From: Microbacterium testaceum
GTDB taxonomy: Bacteria; Actinomycetota; Actinomycetes; Actinomycetales; Microbacteriaceae
DNA length: 64,000 bases
Assembly: GCF_001476655.1 (NCBI RefSeq)
Contig: NZ_LDRT01000019.1
Span: 16,791 to 80,790, forward strand
Direction: 5' to 3'
The notes below the pieces were generated by a model. The model was not told the DNA's origin, ran no database searches, and worked only from the letters and a program-made list of their open reading frames with translations. This document shows positions 49,513 through 58,228 of this stretch, piece after piece. The number at the start of each line of letters is the position of its first letter. Position 1 is the first letter of the stretch. Made by a program: the position numbers and the translations under genes.

Positions 49513-49828
49513 TGTTCAGCGAGTCCTTTGGCAATGCGGGCGAGGACGGAGGCTGAGATGTCGCGCCGTATTCGGTCGTTCATTCCGACCGAATACGGAG
49601 CGCCGCGCGACGCTCCCTGTCGAGCCCCCCTGTGAAGTATCCCCGGAATCAAAAGGGAAATCTGGGATGTTCCCGAGAAGAGACGCCATGGGGGGAGGCG
49701 GGAAAGCGTTCGTCATGGCGTCGCGTCCCCCGTTCTTCCCGGCCGGACGGACTCGTTCCCGGAATGCTTTGAACCGACTCAGGTAGCATACCGATCGCGC
49801 GGCAGGTGCCCGTCGCGCCCGACGCCGG
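49513..49828. other. 316-base divergent gap
   Basis: Between the acyltransferase operon (-) and the DUF4012 gene (+). It contains the perfect hairpin at 49566-49598 and a TAGCAT hexamer at 49784-49789 that may be the -10 of the DUF4012 gene, without a good -35. Nothing else was recognised. Confidence 0.6.
49566..49598. promoter_or_regulatory. Perfect 13-bp inverted repeat upstream of the polysaccharide operon
   Basis: CCGTATTCGGTCG at 49566-49578 and its exact complement at 49586-49598 flank a 7-base loop. The AT content is higher than that of the flanks. As a DNA palindrome it could bind a dimeric regulator; as RNA it would be a leader hairpin of the acyltransferase transcript. Confidence 0.45.
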
Positions 49829-51625
49829 ATGACCGACTCGCGGCGTGATCGGATGAAAATGTCACGTCAGCCCACCCGCCGCCTTCGTCCTCGCACGATC
49901 GCCTGGATCTCACTCGGTGCCCTGAGCGCCGTGCTCGTCGCGCTCGTTGCGGCGGTGGCGATCGGTGGGTTCGTCGCGCAGAAGGAATTGCGCGCGGCCG
50001 TACCGGTCGTGTCCAAGATGCAGGACCAGTTCGATTCGGATGACCGCTCCGACCTCCAGGCGTCGATGACCGAACTGCAGGGGCACGCCGCCGCCGCGCG
50101 CGGTGCGGCCGACACTCCTCTCTGGTGGATCGCCGAGCAGGCCCCTTTCATCGGTCCGTCCTTGCACGCCGTGCGGGAGTCGACCGTGGCCGTCGACGAG
50201 CTCGCCCACGGTGTCCTGCCGGCGTTGATCGACGTGGATCCCGCGCTCCTGCGTCCGAACGGCGGGGCCTTCGACATCGCGGCGATCTCGCAGCTCTCCG
50301 GACCTGTATCGGAAGCGGCGGCCTCGGGCGAGCGCGCCGCCGATGCCCTGTCCGGCGTCGACCTCCGTGACACCCCGGGAATGCTCCGTGGTCCGCTCTC
50401 GCAGCTGACCGGGGCCGTCGGAGCACTGCAGCCCGCTTTGTCGCGGGCGAACGCACTTCTGCCCCAGGTTCCGTCGATGATGGGTCAGGACGGGCCGAAG
50501 AATTACCTGCTCCTCGTCCAGAACAATGCCGAAGCGCGCGGAACGGGCGGTATTCCGGCGTCCGTCGTCGAGCTCCGTCTCGAGAACGGGAAGATGGACA
50601 TCGTCCAGCAGGCATCCAGTTCCGACTTCGCGAACGAGCGCGCCACGCCGATTCTTCCCCTCGACCCGCAGGTCGTCACGCTTTACGACGACAAGATCGG
50701 TCGTTGGTCGCAGGATATGACGTCGACGCCCGACTTCACGCTGTCGGCGAACCTCGCTCAGGCGTATTGGACCGAGCGATTCGGAACGCCGGTGGACGGG
50801 GTGATCTCCATCGATCCCGTCGCCTTGTCGTACATCCTGAAGGCGACCGGGCCCATCACCCTGGCGACCGGCGACAAGCTGACCTCCTCGGACGCCGTGA
50901 AGATCCTGCTGAGCGATGTGTACGCGCGGTACCCCGACAACAAGAACCAGGATCTGTTCTTCGCTTCGGCCGCGGTCGAGATCTTCGACGCGATCTCGTC
51001 GGGGGACTTCGCTCCCGTTCCGTTCGCCGCAGCGATCGTCCAGGCGGTCGATGAGAACCGTGTGTACTTCCACTCCTTCGACGAGGCGACGGAGGCGGCC
51101 TTCGAGGGGTCGCGTCTGTCGGGTCCGCTGCCGGCGTCGGATGACGCACGGAAGACCACGGTGGGAGTGTTCGTGAACGACCTCACCGAGGCGAAGCTCA
51201 GCTACTACACGAACATGAGCACGCAGGTCCTCGTCGACCGCTGCTCGGCGGTGCCGACATACACGACCGTCGTGACTTTCGAGAACGGTCTCGACGAGGA
51301 GACGTCCAACGGACTCGTCCGCTACGTCAATGCGGGTGCGCACTATCCCAAGGGCACCATCGGCACGGACTTGCAGTTCTACGGTCCGACGGGCGCGAAG
51401 TTCGTGAACGCCGTGATCGACGGCGTCGATGTGGCCATCACCACGGGAGAGCACCTCGGGCGTCCGGTCGGTCGTATGTGGGTCGTGAACCCTCCCCAGA
51501 CCGTCCACACACTCGCCGTCAAGTTCGAAGGCAGCCCGGGCGACAGCGATGACGTCGCCCTGGTGCACACCCCGATGGTGAACCCCGTGACGTCGACCGT
51601 CGTCGAGGTTCCCTGCGGCAACTGA
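49829..51625 (+). CDS. DUF4012 membrane-anchored protein
   Basis: This 598-residue protein has one N-terminal membrane helix (~25-50) and a large extracytoplasmic domain. The DUF4012 hallmark block is NYLLLVQNNAEARGTGGIPA (about residues 229-248), followed by the ISIDPVALSYILKATGPITL region. DUF4012 proteins occur in actinobacterial exopolysaccharide loci, but their reaction is unknown. ATGs at 49829, 49853 and 49859 are all possible and none has a clear ribosome site. A convergent terminator follows. Confidence 0.88.
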   Translation: MTDSRRDRMKMSRQPTRRLRPRTIAWISLGALSAVLVALVAAVAIGGFVAQKELRAAVPVVSKMQDQFDSDDRSDLQASMTELQGHAAAARGAADTPLWWIAEQAPFIGPSLHAVRESTVAVDELAHGVLPALIDVDPALLRPNGGAFDIAAISQLSGPVSEAAASGERAADALSGVDLRDTPGMLRGPLSQLTGAVGALQPALSRANALLPQVPSMMGQDGPKNYLLLVQNNAEARGTGGIPASVVELRLENGKMDIVQQASSSDFANERATPILPLDPQVVTLYDDKIGRWSQDMTSTPDFTLSANLAQAYWTERFGTPVDGVISIDPVALSYILKATGPITLATGDKLTSSDAVKILLSDVYARYPDNKNQDLFFASAAVEIFDAISSGDFAPVPFAAAIVQAVDENRVYFHSFDEATEAAFEGSRLSGPLPASDDARKTTVGVFVNDLTEAKLSYYTNMSTQVLVDRCSAVPTYTTVVTFENGLDEETSNGLVRYVNAGAHYPKGTIGTDLQFYGPTGAKFVNAVIDGVDVAITTGEHLGRPVGRMWVVNPPQTVHTLAVKFEGSPGDSDDVALVHTPMVNPVTSTVVEVPCGN

Positions 51626-51630
51626 GCCGG

Positions 51631-51662
51631 CACGTGCGGGTGGGTTCACCCGCCCGCACGTG
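51631..51662. terminator. Bidirectional terminator
   Basis: CACGTGCGGGTGGGT at 51631-51645 pairs with 51648-51662 with one mismatch and a 2-base loop, between two converging genes. Confidence 0.7.
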
Positions 51663-51670
51663 GACCCGAT

Positions 51671-51952
51671 TCAGAGAACGGCGAACACGTACGCGTAGCC
51701 CGCGAGCAGCCCGACGTTCATGAGGCCCGCGATCGGCGCCAGGATGCCGAAACCGCGGCGGACGATGACCGCCACGACGGCGAGAGCAAGCCCGAGGACG
51801 GCGCCCGCGGTGCCGAGGGCCAGCGTGCTGGTCAGCGGGATGGTCTCGACGAAGACCGCCCACAGGCGCGCCACCACGATCAGCTGGATGCCGAGGGAAG
51901 CCAGGGCGGCGAGCAGCGACAGGGTTCCGAGGACTCGGGGGGCGGTCTTCAC
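51671..51952 (-). CDS. Small membrane protein
   Basis: This 93-residue protein has three membrane helices (LGTLSLLAALASLGIQLIVV, the TLALGTAGAVLGLALAVVAV stretch, and a C-terminal helix). No family is recognised. Its GTG start overlaps the stop of the GtrA gene (GTGA), so the two are coupled and it may be an accessory of GtrA. Confidence 0.75.
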   Translation of the reverse strand: MKTAPRVLGTLSLLAALASLGIQLIVVARLWAVFVETIPLTSTLALGTAGAVLGLALAVVAVIVRRGFGILAPIAGLMNVGLLAGYAYVFAVL

Positions 51953-52431
51953 GGGCCGAGCCTACCCGAGGGCCGTTCCGTGGCCGGAATCGGTCGGGTG
52001 GGCGGGAAGACGAAGAAGTGGTACAGCGCGAAGCGCAGAACGGTGACGAACGCGATCGACACGAGGTTGACGATGTTGAGCCCCACGGGACCCGCCTCGC
52101 CGTAGATCGCTTCCAGCGCGCGCGCCCCACCCCAGACCCCCGCGGCGCCCGCGCCGGTACAGACGGCGTTGACGAACAGGAAGCGCAGCATCTGCCGACC
52201 GGCTCCGGTACGAGAGCGGGACCGGAACGCCCACTCCCTGTTGCCGAAGTACGCGTTGACGAGGGCGATGAGTGACGCGATCACTTTGGCCGCGACCGGG
52301 CCGACCCCCGCGAGCATCAGCAGATTGAAGGCCGCGATCTCGATCGCGGTGCTGACCGCTCCCACGATGAGGAAGCGCAGGGACAGAGCACCCGCGCGAC
52401 GAAGATTCCTGGTGCGCCCCACGAGTGTCAT
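51949..52431 (-). CDS. GtrA-family membrane protein
   Basis: This 160-residue protein has four membrane helices in GtrA order: LRFLIVGAVSTAIEIAAFNL, KVIASLIALVNAYFGNREWAF (the conserved N-x-x-W/R-x-F loop), RFLFVNAVCTGAGAAG and LNIVNLVSIAFVTVLRFALY. GtrA proteins help flip polyprenyl-linked sugars made by a GT2 enzyme, and such an enzyme is encoded divergently next door. TAGCGT abuts the ATG at 52431, so that ATG would lie at or before the transcript start; the GTG at 52422, three codons in, may be the real start. Confidence 0.88.
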   Translation of the reverse strand: MTLVGRTRNLRRAGALSLRFLIVGAVSTAIEIAAFNLLMLAGVGPVAAKVIASLIALVNAYFGNREWAFRSRSRTGAGRQMLRFLFVNAVCTGAGAAGVWGGARALEAIYGEAGPVGLNIVNLVSIAFVTVLRFALYHFFVFPPTRPIPATERPSGRLGP

Positions 52432-52437
52432 ACGCTA
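52431..52437. promoter_or_regulatory. Shared divergent -10 element
   Basis: TACGCTA reads TACGCT on the plus strand (toward the GT2 gene) and TAGCGT on the minus strand (toward gtrA), so one 7-base site could serve as -10 for both directions. Confidence 0.35.
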
Positions 52438-52451
52438 CAGGTTCGGGGGAG

Positions 52452-53273
52452 ATGTCGGGTGAATCCAGCCCGAGGAGACGGGGGGATGCCAGGGTGCAGG
52501 CGCAAGACCATGTCGCGGTCGTGATACCGGCCTTCAACGAGGCCGAGGCGCTGCCGATCTTCCTGGCGGAGATTCGGACCTCTTTCGCAGCGGCCGGGAG
52601 GACCGTGTCGCTCATCGTCGTGGACGACGCCTCCACGGACCACACCGTCGAGGCGGCTTCCGACCTCGCCGAGGTCGTGCGTTCTCCCGTCAATCGAGGG
52701 CACGGCCCGACGGCCCTGGCCGCATACGCCGAGGGTCTGCGCAGCGGGGCCGGTGTGATCGTGCACGTCGACGGCGACGGGCAGTTCTACGGTGACGACA
52801 TCGTCCGCGTCGCCCTCGCCCTGGACCGGGCGGACTCCGACGTCGTGCACGGGGTACGTCGCGGACGCACTGACCCCTGGTTCCGTCGGTGCCTGAGTGC
52901 GCTCGTCCGCTTCGCCGTTCTTCTCCTCTGCGGCCGTTCCGTCCCTGACGTGAATACTCCGCTGCGCGCGTACCACCCGGACACGCTCGCACGCTTGGTC
53001 GACGGAGTGCCCTCCGACGCCCTCGTCCCGCACGTGCACTTCTCGATCGTGGAGGCGCGGCGGCGACTTCGGGTCCGTTACCTCGCCGTCGAGAGCATCC
53101 CCCGCCGCGGGACCGTGGTCCAGGGCACGATGTGGGGCACCGGGCGGTCCCGTGTGGTGCTGCCTCCGCGTCGTCTCGTCCGCTTCGCGGGTCGTGCGCT
53201 CGTGGAGCTCTGGCGTATCGACATCGCTGGTGCGCGGCGGTCTCCGCGTCTCGTGGCGACCGTGCGTGGTTGA
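52452..53273 (+). CDS. Glycosyltransferase family 2 (polyprenyl-phosphate type)
   Basis: This enzyme of about 273 residues has the GT-A fold with VVIPAFNEAEALPIF, IVVDDASTDHTVEAA and the metal-binding HVDGDGQFYGDD. It resembles dolichyl/undecaprenyl-phosphate sugar transferases that pair with GtrA, encoded divergently. The start is uncertain: ATG at 52452 is chosen; ATG 52425 would overlap gtrA, and GTG 52494 has a purine-rich GGAGACGGGGG upstream. It is joined by a one-base overlap to the VanZ-like gene. Confidence 0.88.
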   Translation: MSGESSPRRRGDARVQAQDHVAVVIPAFNEAEALPIFLAEIRTSFAAAGRTVSLIVVDDASTDHTVEAASDLAEVVRSPVNRGHGPTALAAYAEGLRSGAGVIVHVDGDGQFYGDDIVRVALALDRADSDVVHGVRRGRTDPWFRRCLSALVRFAVLLLCGRSVPDVNTPLRAYHPDTLARLVDGVPSDALVPHVHFSIVEARRRLRVRYLAVESIPRRGTVVQGTMWGTGRSRVVLPPRRLVRFAGRALVELWRIDIAGARRSPRLVATVRG

Positions 53274-53749
53274 TGGTGCGCCTGCTCATCGCGGCTGCCG
53301 GACTGGGAATGTGCTTGGCGGTCGTCCTCCTGGCCACCCTGTCGCCCACTCCCATCGACCGGGGGTATGAATCCGCGATCGAGCGGGTCCTCTCAGTTCT
53401 TCATCGCAACGGCGTCCCGAACTGGTTCGGCTATGGCTGGTTCGAGTTCTCCGCGAACGTGGCGATGTTCGTCCCCCTCGGGTTCTTCCTCGCGCTCGTG
53501 TTCCCGACACGCTTTCTCTGGGTGGCTCTGCCGCTGATCCCGGCGCTGTCGGCAACCCTGGAGATGGTGCAGTACTTCGTCCTTCCCGCACGTTTTGCCA
53601 CCGTCAACGACGTCATCGCGAATTCCCTCGGAGGGTGGATCGGCGTCGCCGTCGCCGGGATGGTCGTCGTCGCCGTCCACGTCCGCGACCGACGCGTCAT
53701 CCGCATTTGGCGGGAGAAGAACGTCATCGAAGTGCGGGAGCCGCTCTAA
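53273..53749 (+). CDS. VanZ-like membrane protein
   Basis: This 158-residue protein has four membrane helices and the VanZ pattern: LATLSPTP after helix 1, FEFSANVAMFVPLGFFLAL, ATLEMVQYFVLPARFATVNDV and IANSLGGWIG. VanZ family members affect teicoplanin resistance in some species, but most are of unknown role. One-base overlaps at both ends link it to the GT2 and GT39-like genes. Confidence 0.85.
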   Translation: MVRLLIAAAGLGMCLAVVLLATLSPTPIDRGYESAIERVLSVLHRNGVPNWFGYGWFEFSANVAMFVPLGFFLALVFPTRFLWVALPLIPALSATLEMVQYFVLPARFATVNDVIANSLGGWIGVAVAGMVVVAVHVRDRRVIRIWREKNVIEVREPL

Positions 53750-55284
53750 TGACCCGGTTCCTCTCCCGCGCCGGCGTCGTCGCCATGGCATCCGCTCTCC
53801 TGGTCAGCGCAATCGCGTATCTTCCGATGATCCTCAGCGGCCACCTGACGCGCGATTCGGGAGTCTTCCTCTACACGGGGATGGTGGTGTCTCGGGGAGG
53901 CATGCCATACGTCGACTCGTGGGATCACAAGGGTCCCCTCCTGGCGGCGATCGAGGCTGTCGCATGGAAGCTCAGCGGAGGGATCGTGGGCGCTCCGATC
54001 CTCGAGGGCGTCGCGCTCTTCGTCGGTCTCGCTGTCGCGGGGGTGCTCTGGTCGCGGCTGATCGGGGACGCCGCCGCGCCGGCGGTCCTTGTCGCCGGTG
54101 TCACCTATCTCGGAGTCTTCGAGGGAGGCAACTTCACCGAGACCTGGCTCTTCCCCGTCCAGCTCGTGGCGTACTCGGCTGCTGCCGTTCTCGCGCTGCG
54201 GTCCGGACGAGAGGCGTCCGCCCGTGCGGCCGCGTCCGTCGGACTGCTGCTCGGTCTCGCGCTCGCGACGGGGCTGTTCACACGCATGAACAACGTCGTG
54301 GGACTCGTTCTCGTCGTGGCCGTCGGCGCCGTCTTCCTCCGCCGTCGACTGCTCTTCCTCGCCGCGGTGGCCGCCGTCGTCGTCGCCGCGGGGACGGCTC
54401 TGGCCCTGTGGCTCTGGACGGGCGACGCGCTCCGGGCCGGCATCGACCAGTACGTGCGGTACAACCTGTTCTACTCGGGCGGGACGACGACCTCGGACCG
54501 TGTCGCCGCTTTCGGCACCCTCGCGCAGCTGCTCGTCTCCGGTGCCGTCGTGGTGGCCGTTCTCGTTCTCGCGGGAGCCTGGCTCGGCCGCGGACGAAGA
54601 GCGGATGCCACCGAGGGGACGCCGACGTTCGTCGCGGCGGTGTTCTTCGCGGTGGGAGGACTGGACGCGCTGTCGCAGATGGTGTCCGGGCGCCCCTATC
54701 CGCACTACCTCGTCGTCGCGATCGCCGGTTTCGCCGTCGCGGGGGTCGTCCTCGCGTCGCGTCTTCTTCCGCTCCGTGCGTGGCCGACCGTCCGGTCCGA
54801 GCGGCTCCGGAGCCTCCCTCGTGCGGTCGTCGCGGGGGGAGCGGTCCTCCTGGTCCTCGCCGGCTCGTCGGCGAACGCGCTGCAGTGGGCGCGGACCGCG
54901 ATCGGATCCGGAGCGTTCGTCGCGGGCTCCTATCAGGCGCAGCTCGTCGACCGAGTCGTCGCCGAGACGAACCCGGATGACCGGGTGCTCGTACACGGGG
55001 CGGAGACGTGGATCCTCGCGGCATCCGAACGTCTCTCTCCCACCTCGATCACGTACTCGCTTCCCGTCGAACAGGGCTACGGCGGACTCCCCGCTCAGTA
55101 CCTTGCCGACCTCACGTCCTTCCCCCCGGCGCTCATCGTCGAATCGCCCGAATCGTGCGGGATCTCGATCGAGTGCCCGTCCGACAAGGCGAACTTCGAG
55201 GGACTCGCACCTTTCGTGGCGTCGTCCTACGAGCTCGAGGGTGACATCGTGGGGTTCCGGTTCTGGCGGCGGAACGCGGGATGA
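53749..55284 (+). CDS. GT39/ArnT-like membrane glycosyltransferase
   Basis: This 511-residue protein has about ten membrane helices and a soluble C-terminal part. The first external loop LTRDSGVFLYTGMVVSRGGM carries the acidic residue expected for GT-C enzymes that use polyprenyl-phosphate sugars, followed by PYVDSWDHKGPLL. With the GT2 and GtrA genes this makes a complete route: sugar to lipid carrier, flipping, and transfer outside. The acceptor is unknown. It overlaps vanZ by one base. Confidence 0.83.
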   Translation: MTRFLSRAGVVAMASALLVSAIAYLPMILSGHLTRDSGVFLYTGMVVSRGGMPYVDSWDHKGPLLAAIEAVAWKLSGGIVGAPILEGVALFVGLAVAGVLWSRLIGDAAAPAVLVAGVTYLGVFEGGNFTETWLFPVQLVAYSAAAVLALRSGREASARAAASVGLLLGLALATGLFTRMNNVVGLVLVVAVGAVFLRRRLLFLAAVAAVVVAAGTALALWLWTGDALRAGIDQYVRYNLFYSGGTTTSDRVAAFGTLAQLLVSGAVVVAVLVLAGAWLGRGRRADATEGTPTFVAAVFFAVGGLDALSQMVSGRPYPHYLVVAIAGFAVAGVVLASRLLPLRAWPTVRSERLRSLPRAVVAGGAVLLVLAGSSANALQWARTAIGSGAFVAGSYQAQLVDRVVAETNPDDRVLVHGAETWILAASERLSPTSITYSLPVEQGYGGLPAQYLADLTSFPPALIVESPESCGISIECPSDKANFEGLAPFVASSYELEGDIVGFRFWRRNAG

Positions 55285-55343
55285 CGCGTAGACGGAAGAA
55301 CCCGCGGCACGGAGTGAGCGGTTCACGAAGGACGGGAGGCAGT

Positions 55344-56786
55344 ATGGCCGATGCGGCAGTGGTGGGCAGTGGCCCGAACGGACTCGCGGCGGCGGTCACC
55401 CTGGCCCGAGCGGGGCTGGAGGTCGTGCTCTTCGAGCGCAACGAAACTCTGGGCGGCGGCGCGCGCACCATGGAGCTCACGCTCCCGGGATTCCGTCACG
55501 ACCTCGGCGCCGCCGTCCACCCGATGGGGCTGGCATCGCCGTTCTTCCGCGCCTTCCAACTCTCCCAGCGCATCCGTTTCACGGTGCCCGACATCTCCTA
55601 CACCCACCCGCTCGGTGGCGGGCGAGCGGGTGTCGCCCATCGGGACCTCCTGCGCGCCGCGGACGACCTCGGAGCCGACGGACCCGCGTGGCGACGTCTC
55701 TTCGGTCCGCTCGTCACCCATGTCAACGGGCTGAGTGACTTCACGGGCTCGCAGCTTCTCCGCGTGCCGCATGACCCGATCACGGCCGTCCGCTTCGGCC
55801 TGCGGGTGCTCGAGCAGGGGTCGCCGGTCGGCGACGTACGCTTCGCCGACGATGTCGCCCCCGCCATGCTCGCCGGCGTCATGGCCCATTCGATCGGTCG
55901 GATGCCCTCCCTCGCGTCGGCAGGTGCAGGTCTGGTCCTCGCCACGCACGCTCACGCCCGCGGATGGCCGATACCTCACGGTGGCACGCAGTCGATCATC
56001 GACGCGATGCGCGACGACTTCCTCGCCCACGGCGGCCGCATCGAGACCGGTGTCGAGGTCGCCGACTCCCGCGACCTGCGGTCACCGATCCGTCTCTTCG
56101 ATGTCTCGGCCCAGGCGCTCGCTCGGATCGGCGACGCCGAGCTCCCCTCGTCGTATGTCCGCGCTCTTCAGCGGTTCCGATACGGCGACGGCATCGCCAA
56201 GGTCGATTTCGCGCTGGACGGACCTGTCCCGTGGAGCAACGAGGCGACCCGTCACACCGGAACGGTGCACCTGGGGGGCACCGCGACGAGTATCCGTCTT
56301 GCGGAAGCGGACGTCGCGGCCGGACGGATCCCCGCCCGTCCCTACGTCTTGGTCGCGCAGCCGACCGTCCTCGACGACAGCCGGGCACCGGCGGGCAAGC
56401 ACGTCCTGTGGGCGTACGTCCATGTCCCGCAAGGATCCGACTTCGATCCGACCGATCAGGTGATCGCGGCGATCGAAGATGAAGCGCCCGGTTTCCGCGA
56501 TCTCGTCCTCGCGTCGCACTCCATCACCGCGCGTGACCTTCCCGCCTGGAGCCCGAATTTCGTCGGGGGTGACATCTCGTCCGGTGCGCTTTCGCTCGTG
56601 CAGATGGTGAAGCGCCCGGTGCTCTCCCCGGTGCCGTGGCGCACTCCCACCCGCGGAATGTACCTGGCCTCGTCGTCGACGCCGCCCGCGACGGGCGTAC
56701 ACGGGTTGTCGGGCTATTACGCGGCACGGGCGGCGTTGCACGACATGTTCAGATCGCCGCCTCCGGCTCTCGGTCTCGACGCCTGA
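55344..56786 (+). CDS. FAD-dependent oxidoreductase, phytoene-desaturase-like
   Basis: This 480-residue flavoprotein has the FAD-binding motif AVVGSGPNGLAAAVTLARAG (residues ~5-24) followed by acidic FERNETLGGGART, and the C-terminal FAD block GMYLASSSTPPATGVHGLSG. It resembles the NAD(P)/FAD amine-oxidase/phytoene-desaturase-like family; no carotenoid genes lie nearby, so the substrate is unknown. The ATG at 55344 has GGGAGGCAG upstream and is preferred over 55281. Its last 38 bases overlap the convergent HTTM-like gene. Confidence 0.88.
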   Translation: MADAAVVGSGPNGLAAAVTLARAGLEVVLFERNETLGGGARTMELTLPGFRHDLGAAVHPMGLASPFFRAFQLSQRIRFTVPDISYTHPLGGGRAGVAHRDLLRAADDLGADGPAWRRLFGPLVTHVNGLSDFTGSQLLRVPHDPITAVRFGLRVLEQGSPVGDVRFADDVAPAMLAGVMAHSIGRMPSLASAGAGLVLATHAHARGWPIPHGGTQSIIDAMRDDFLAHGGRIETGVEVADSRDLRSPIRLFDVSAQALARIGDAELPSSYVRALQRFRYGDGIAKVDFALDGPVPWSNEATRHTGTVHLGGTATSIRLAEADVAAGRIPARPYVLVAQPTVLDDSRAPAGKHVLWAYVHVPQGSDFDPTDQVIAAIEDEAPGFRDLVLASHSITARDLPAWSPNFVGGDISSGALSLVQMVKRPVLSPVPWRTPTRGMYLASSSTPPATGVHGLSGYYAARAALHDMFRSPPPALGLDA

Positions 56787-57648
56787 GCCGTCTCAGCAGG
56801 TTCAGCTCGGGGAACCACCGGCTGAACGGCAGGCAGAGGAAGGCGGCGTAGGCGTAGAGGTTGTCGAAGAAGTCGATGCCCATCATCAGGAAGACGCCCA
56901 CGTGGAACGTGATGATGAGGAGGAGGCCGAGGCGGAACACCCCCGGCAGGAAGACCACGAAGACGAGCCAGCCTTCGGCGAACACGGTGACCCAGTCCAA
57001 GGCCTTCCAGAACAGGCTGCTGTCGATCGACAGCGCGAACTCCCCGAAGGGACCCGGAATCGGCCCGGCTATTTCGTCGCGGGCGACGAAGTAGCGCGTC
57101 GCCTCCCGCGCCGGGTCCAGCCACCCGGCCGCCGCCTTGGGGAGCGCGGCGGTGAACATCGCGAAGCCGACCACGGTGGCGAAGAGGAAGAGCGGGTAGC
57201 CCGATGTCGTGCGATCGCGTCGTCGAGCATCGAGCGACCACGCCGCACCCCAGCCGGCCAGACCGCACGCGAGAGGGGCGAGATCGAACAGGATGAAGTG
57301 GTCGACCTTGCCGAAGGAGTAGCTGAGCCCGGCGGCGAGCAGCAGCACGGCCGTCATCACGGCCGACGCCCAGAGCGTCTTCCAGCCGACGAGGAGCCAG
57401 ATGGCCACGAGGGCCCGGACGATCGTGAGCGCGAGGAGGGCGCCGGCACTGGGCTGCTCGCTCAGCAGCAGGAACGGTCCGGGCGGCGGCGAGTAGAACT
57501 GTGCCGGAACCTCCGCGATCCACAGGAGGTCGCCGGGAAACAGCAGGACCTTCAGAGCGAACACGATGCGCAACGCCGCGAACGCTCGCGGGGTGGGCTG
57601 GTAACCGCGGCAGATCCACTCGACGGCCGCGGCGAGTCGGTCCCTCAC
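56749..57648 (-). CDS. HTTM-like membrane protein
   Basis: This 299-residue protein has about seven membrane helices and resembles the HTTM (vitamin K-carboxylase-like) group: AFAALRIVFALKVLLF, VALVLLVGWKT-type helices, LDPAREATRYFVARDE, and IITFHVGVFLMMGIDFFDNL. Catalysis is unproven in bacteria. GTG start overlaps the stop of the upstream gene (GTGA). The 3' end overlaps the FAD oxidoreductase gene on the other strand by 38 bases. Confidence 0.8.
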   Translation of the reverse strand: MRDRLAAAVEWICRGYQPTPRAFAALRIVFALKVLLFPGDLLWIAEVPAQFYSPPPGPFLLLSEQPSAGALLALTIVRALVAIWLLVGWKTLWASAVMTAVLLLAAGLSYSFGKVDHFILFDLAPLACGLAGWGAAWSLDARRRDRTTSGYPLFLFATVVGFAMFTAALPKAAAGWLDPAREATRYFVARDEIAGPIPGPFGEFALSIDSSLFWKALDWVTVFAEGWLVFVVFLPGVFRLGLLLIITFHVGVFLMMGIDFFDNLYAYAAFLCLPFSRWFPELNLLRRLRRRDREPEAAI

Positions 57649-58109
57649 AGCTCGACCTTCCGGACGGTGGGCTCTCCGACGGGCCGAGCCGACACCGCGA
57701 CGATGTCCATGTCGACCGGCTGCCAGGTGAACGTGACGCTCTGCGCCGTGCGACCGTCGCCCACGCGTCGGGCCTGCGCCTCGAGCCACTCCCTGGTGTC
57801 GTCCGACAGGTCTTCACCGGATCTGATGACGTTCGTCATCGCGAAACGGGCGCTCGAATAGTGGAACTGTTCGAACAGATCCTCCGGCTCGACGCTCAGG
57901 GTCGTGCCGTCGTCGTAGGCGACCTCGATGCGAACAGTATCGATCTGACGGTGCCCCTCCCGATCCGGCGCCTGTCCGAACGTGGGCATGCTGATCGTCG
58001 GGAACGCCTCCGTCGAAGATCGCCAGTCGATGACGCCCTGCACGACGAGGACGATCGCCAGAAAGCCAAAACCCGCCGCTTTCCATAAAGAACGTGAACG
58101 CAGCGTCAC
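57645..58109 (-). CDS. Membrane-anchored protein coupled to the HTTM-like gene
   Basis: This 154-residue protein has one N-terminal membrane helix (LWKAAGFGFLAIVLVVQGVI) and an external domain with no recognised family. Upstream, GGGGGAAAT is a fair ribosome site, and TATGAT on the minus strand (58139-58144) may be the -10. Coupling to the HTTM-like gene suggests a two-component membrane unit. Confidence 0.78.
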   Translation of the reverse strand: MTLRSRSLWKAAGFGFLAIVLVVQGVIDWRSSTEAFPTISMPTFGQAPDREGHRQIDTVRIEVAYDDGTTLSVEPEDLFEQFHYSSARFAMTNVIRSGEDLSDDTREWLEAQARRVGDGRTAQSVTFTWQPVDMDIVAVSARPVGEPTVRKVEL

Positions 58110-58228
58110 GGATTTCCCCCACCTATGAATCTCGACCGATCATAGCTTCGCCGCCGGACGGGCCGTGAATGTGGGCTGCACGGCGGAACGCGATAGCGTC
58201 GAAGCTGAGACCGACAATGAGGAGCAGT

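Noticed and set aside
52425..52451. Earliest ATG of the GT2 gene
   Set aside because: It lies at or upstream of the predicted promoter element and overlaps the start of gtrA.
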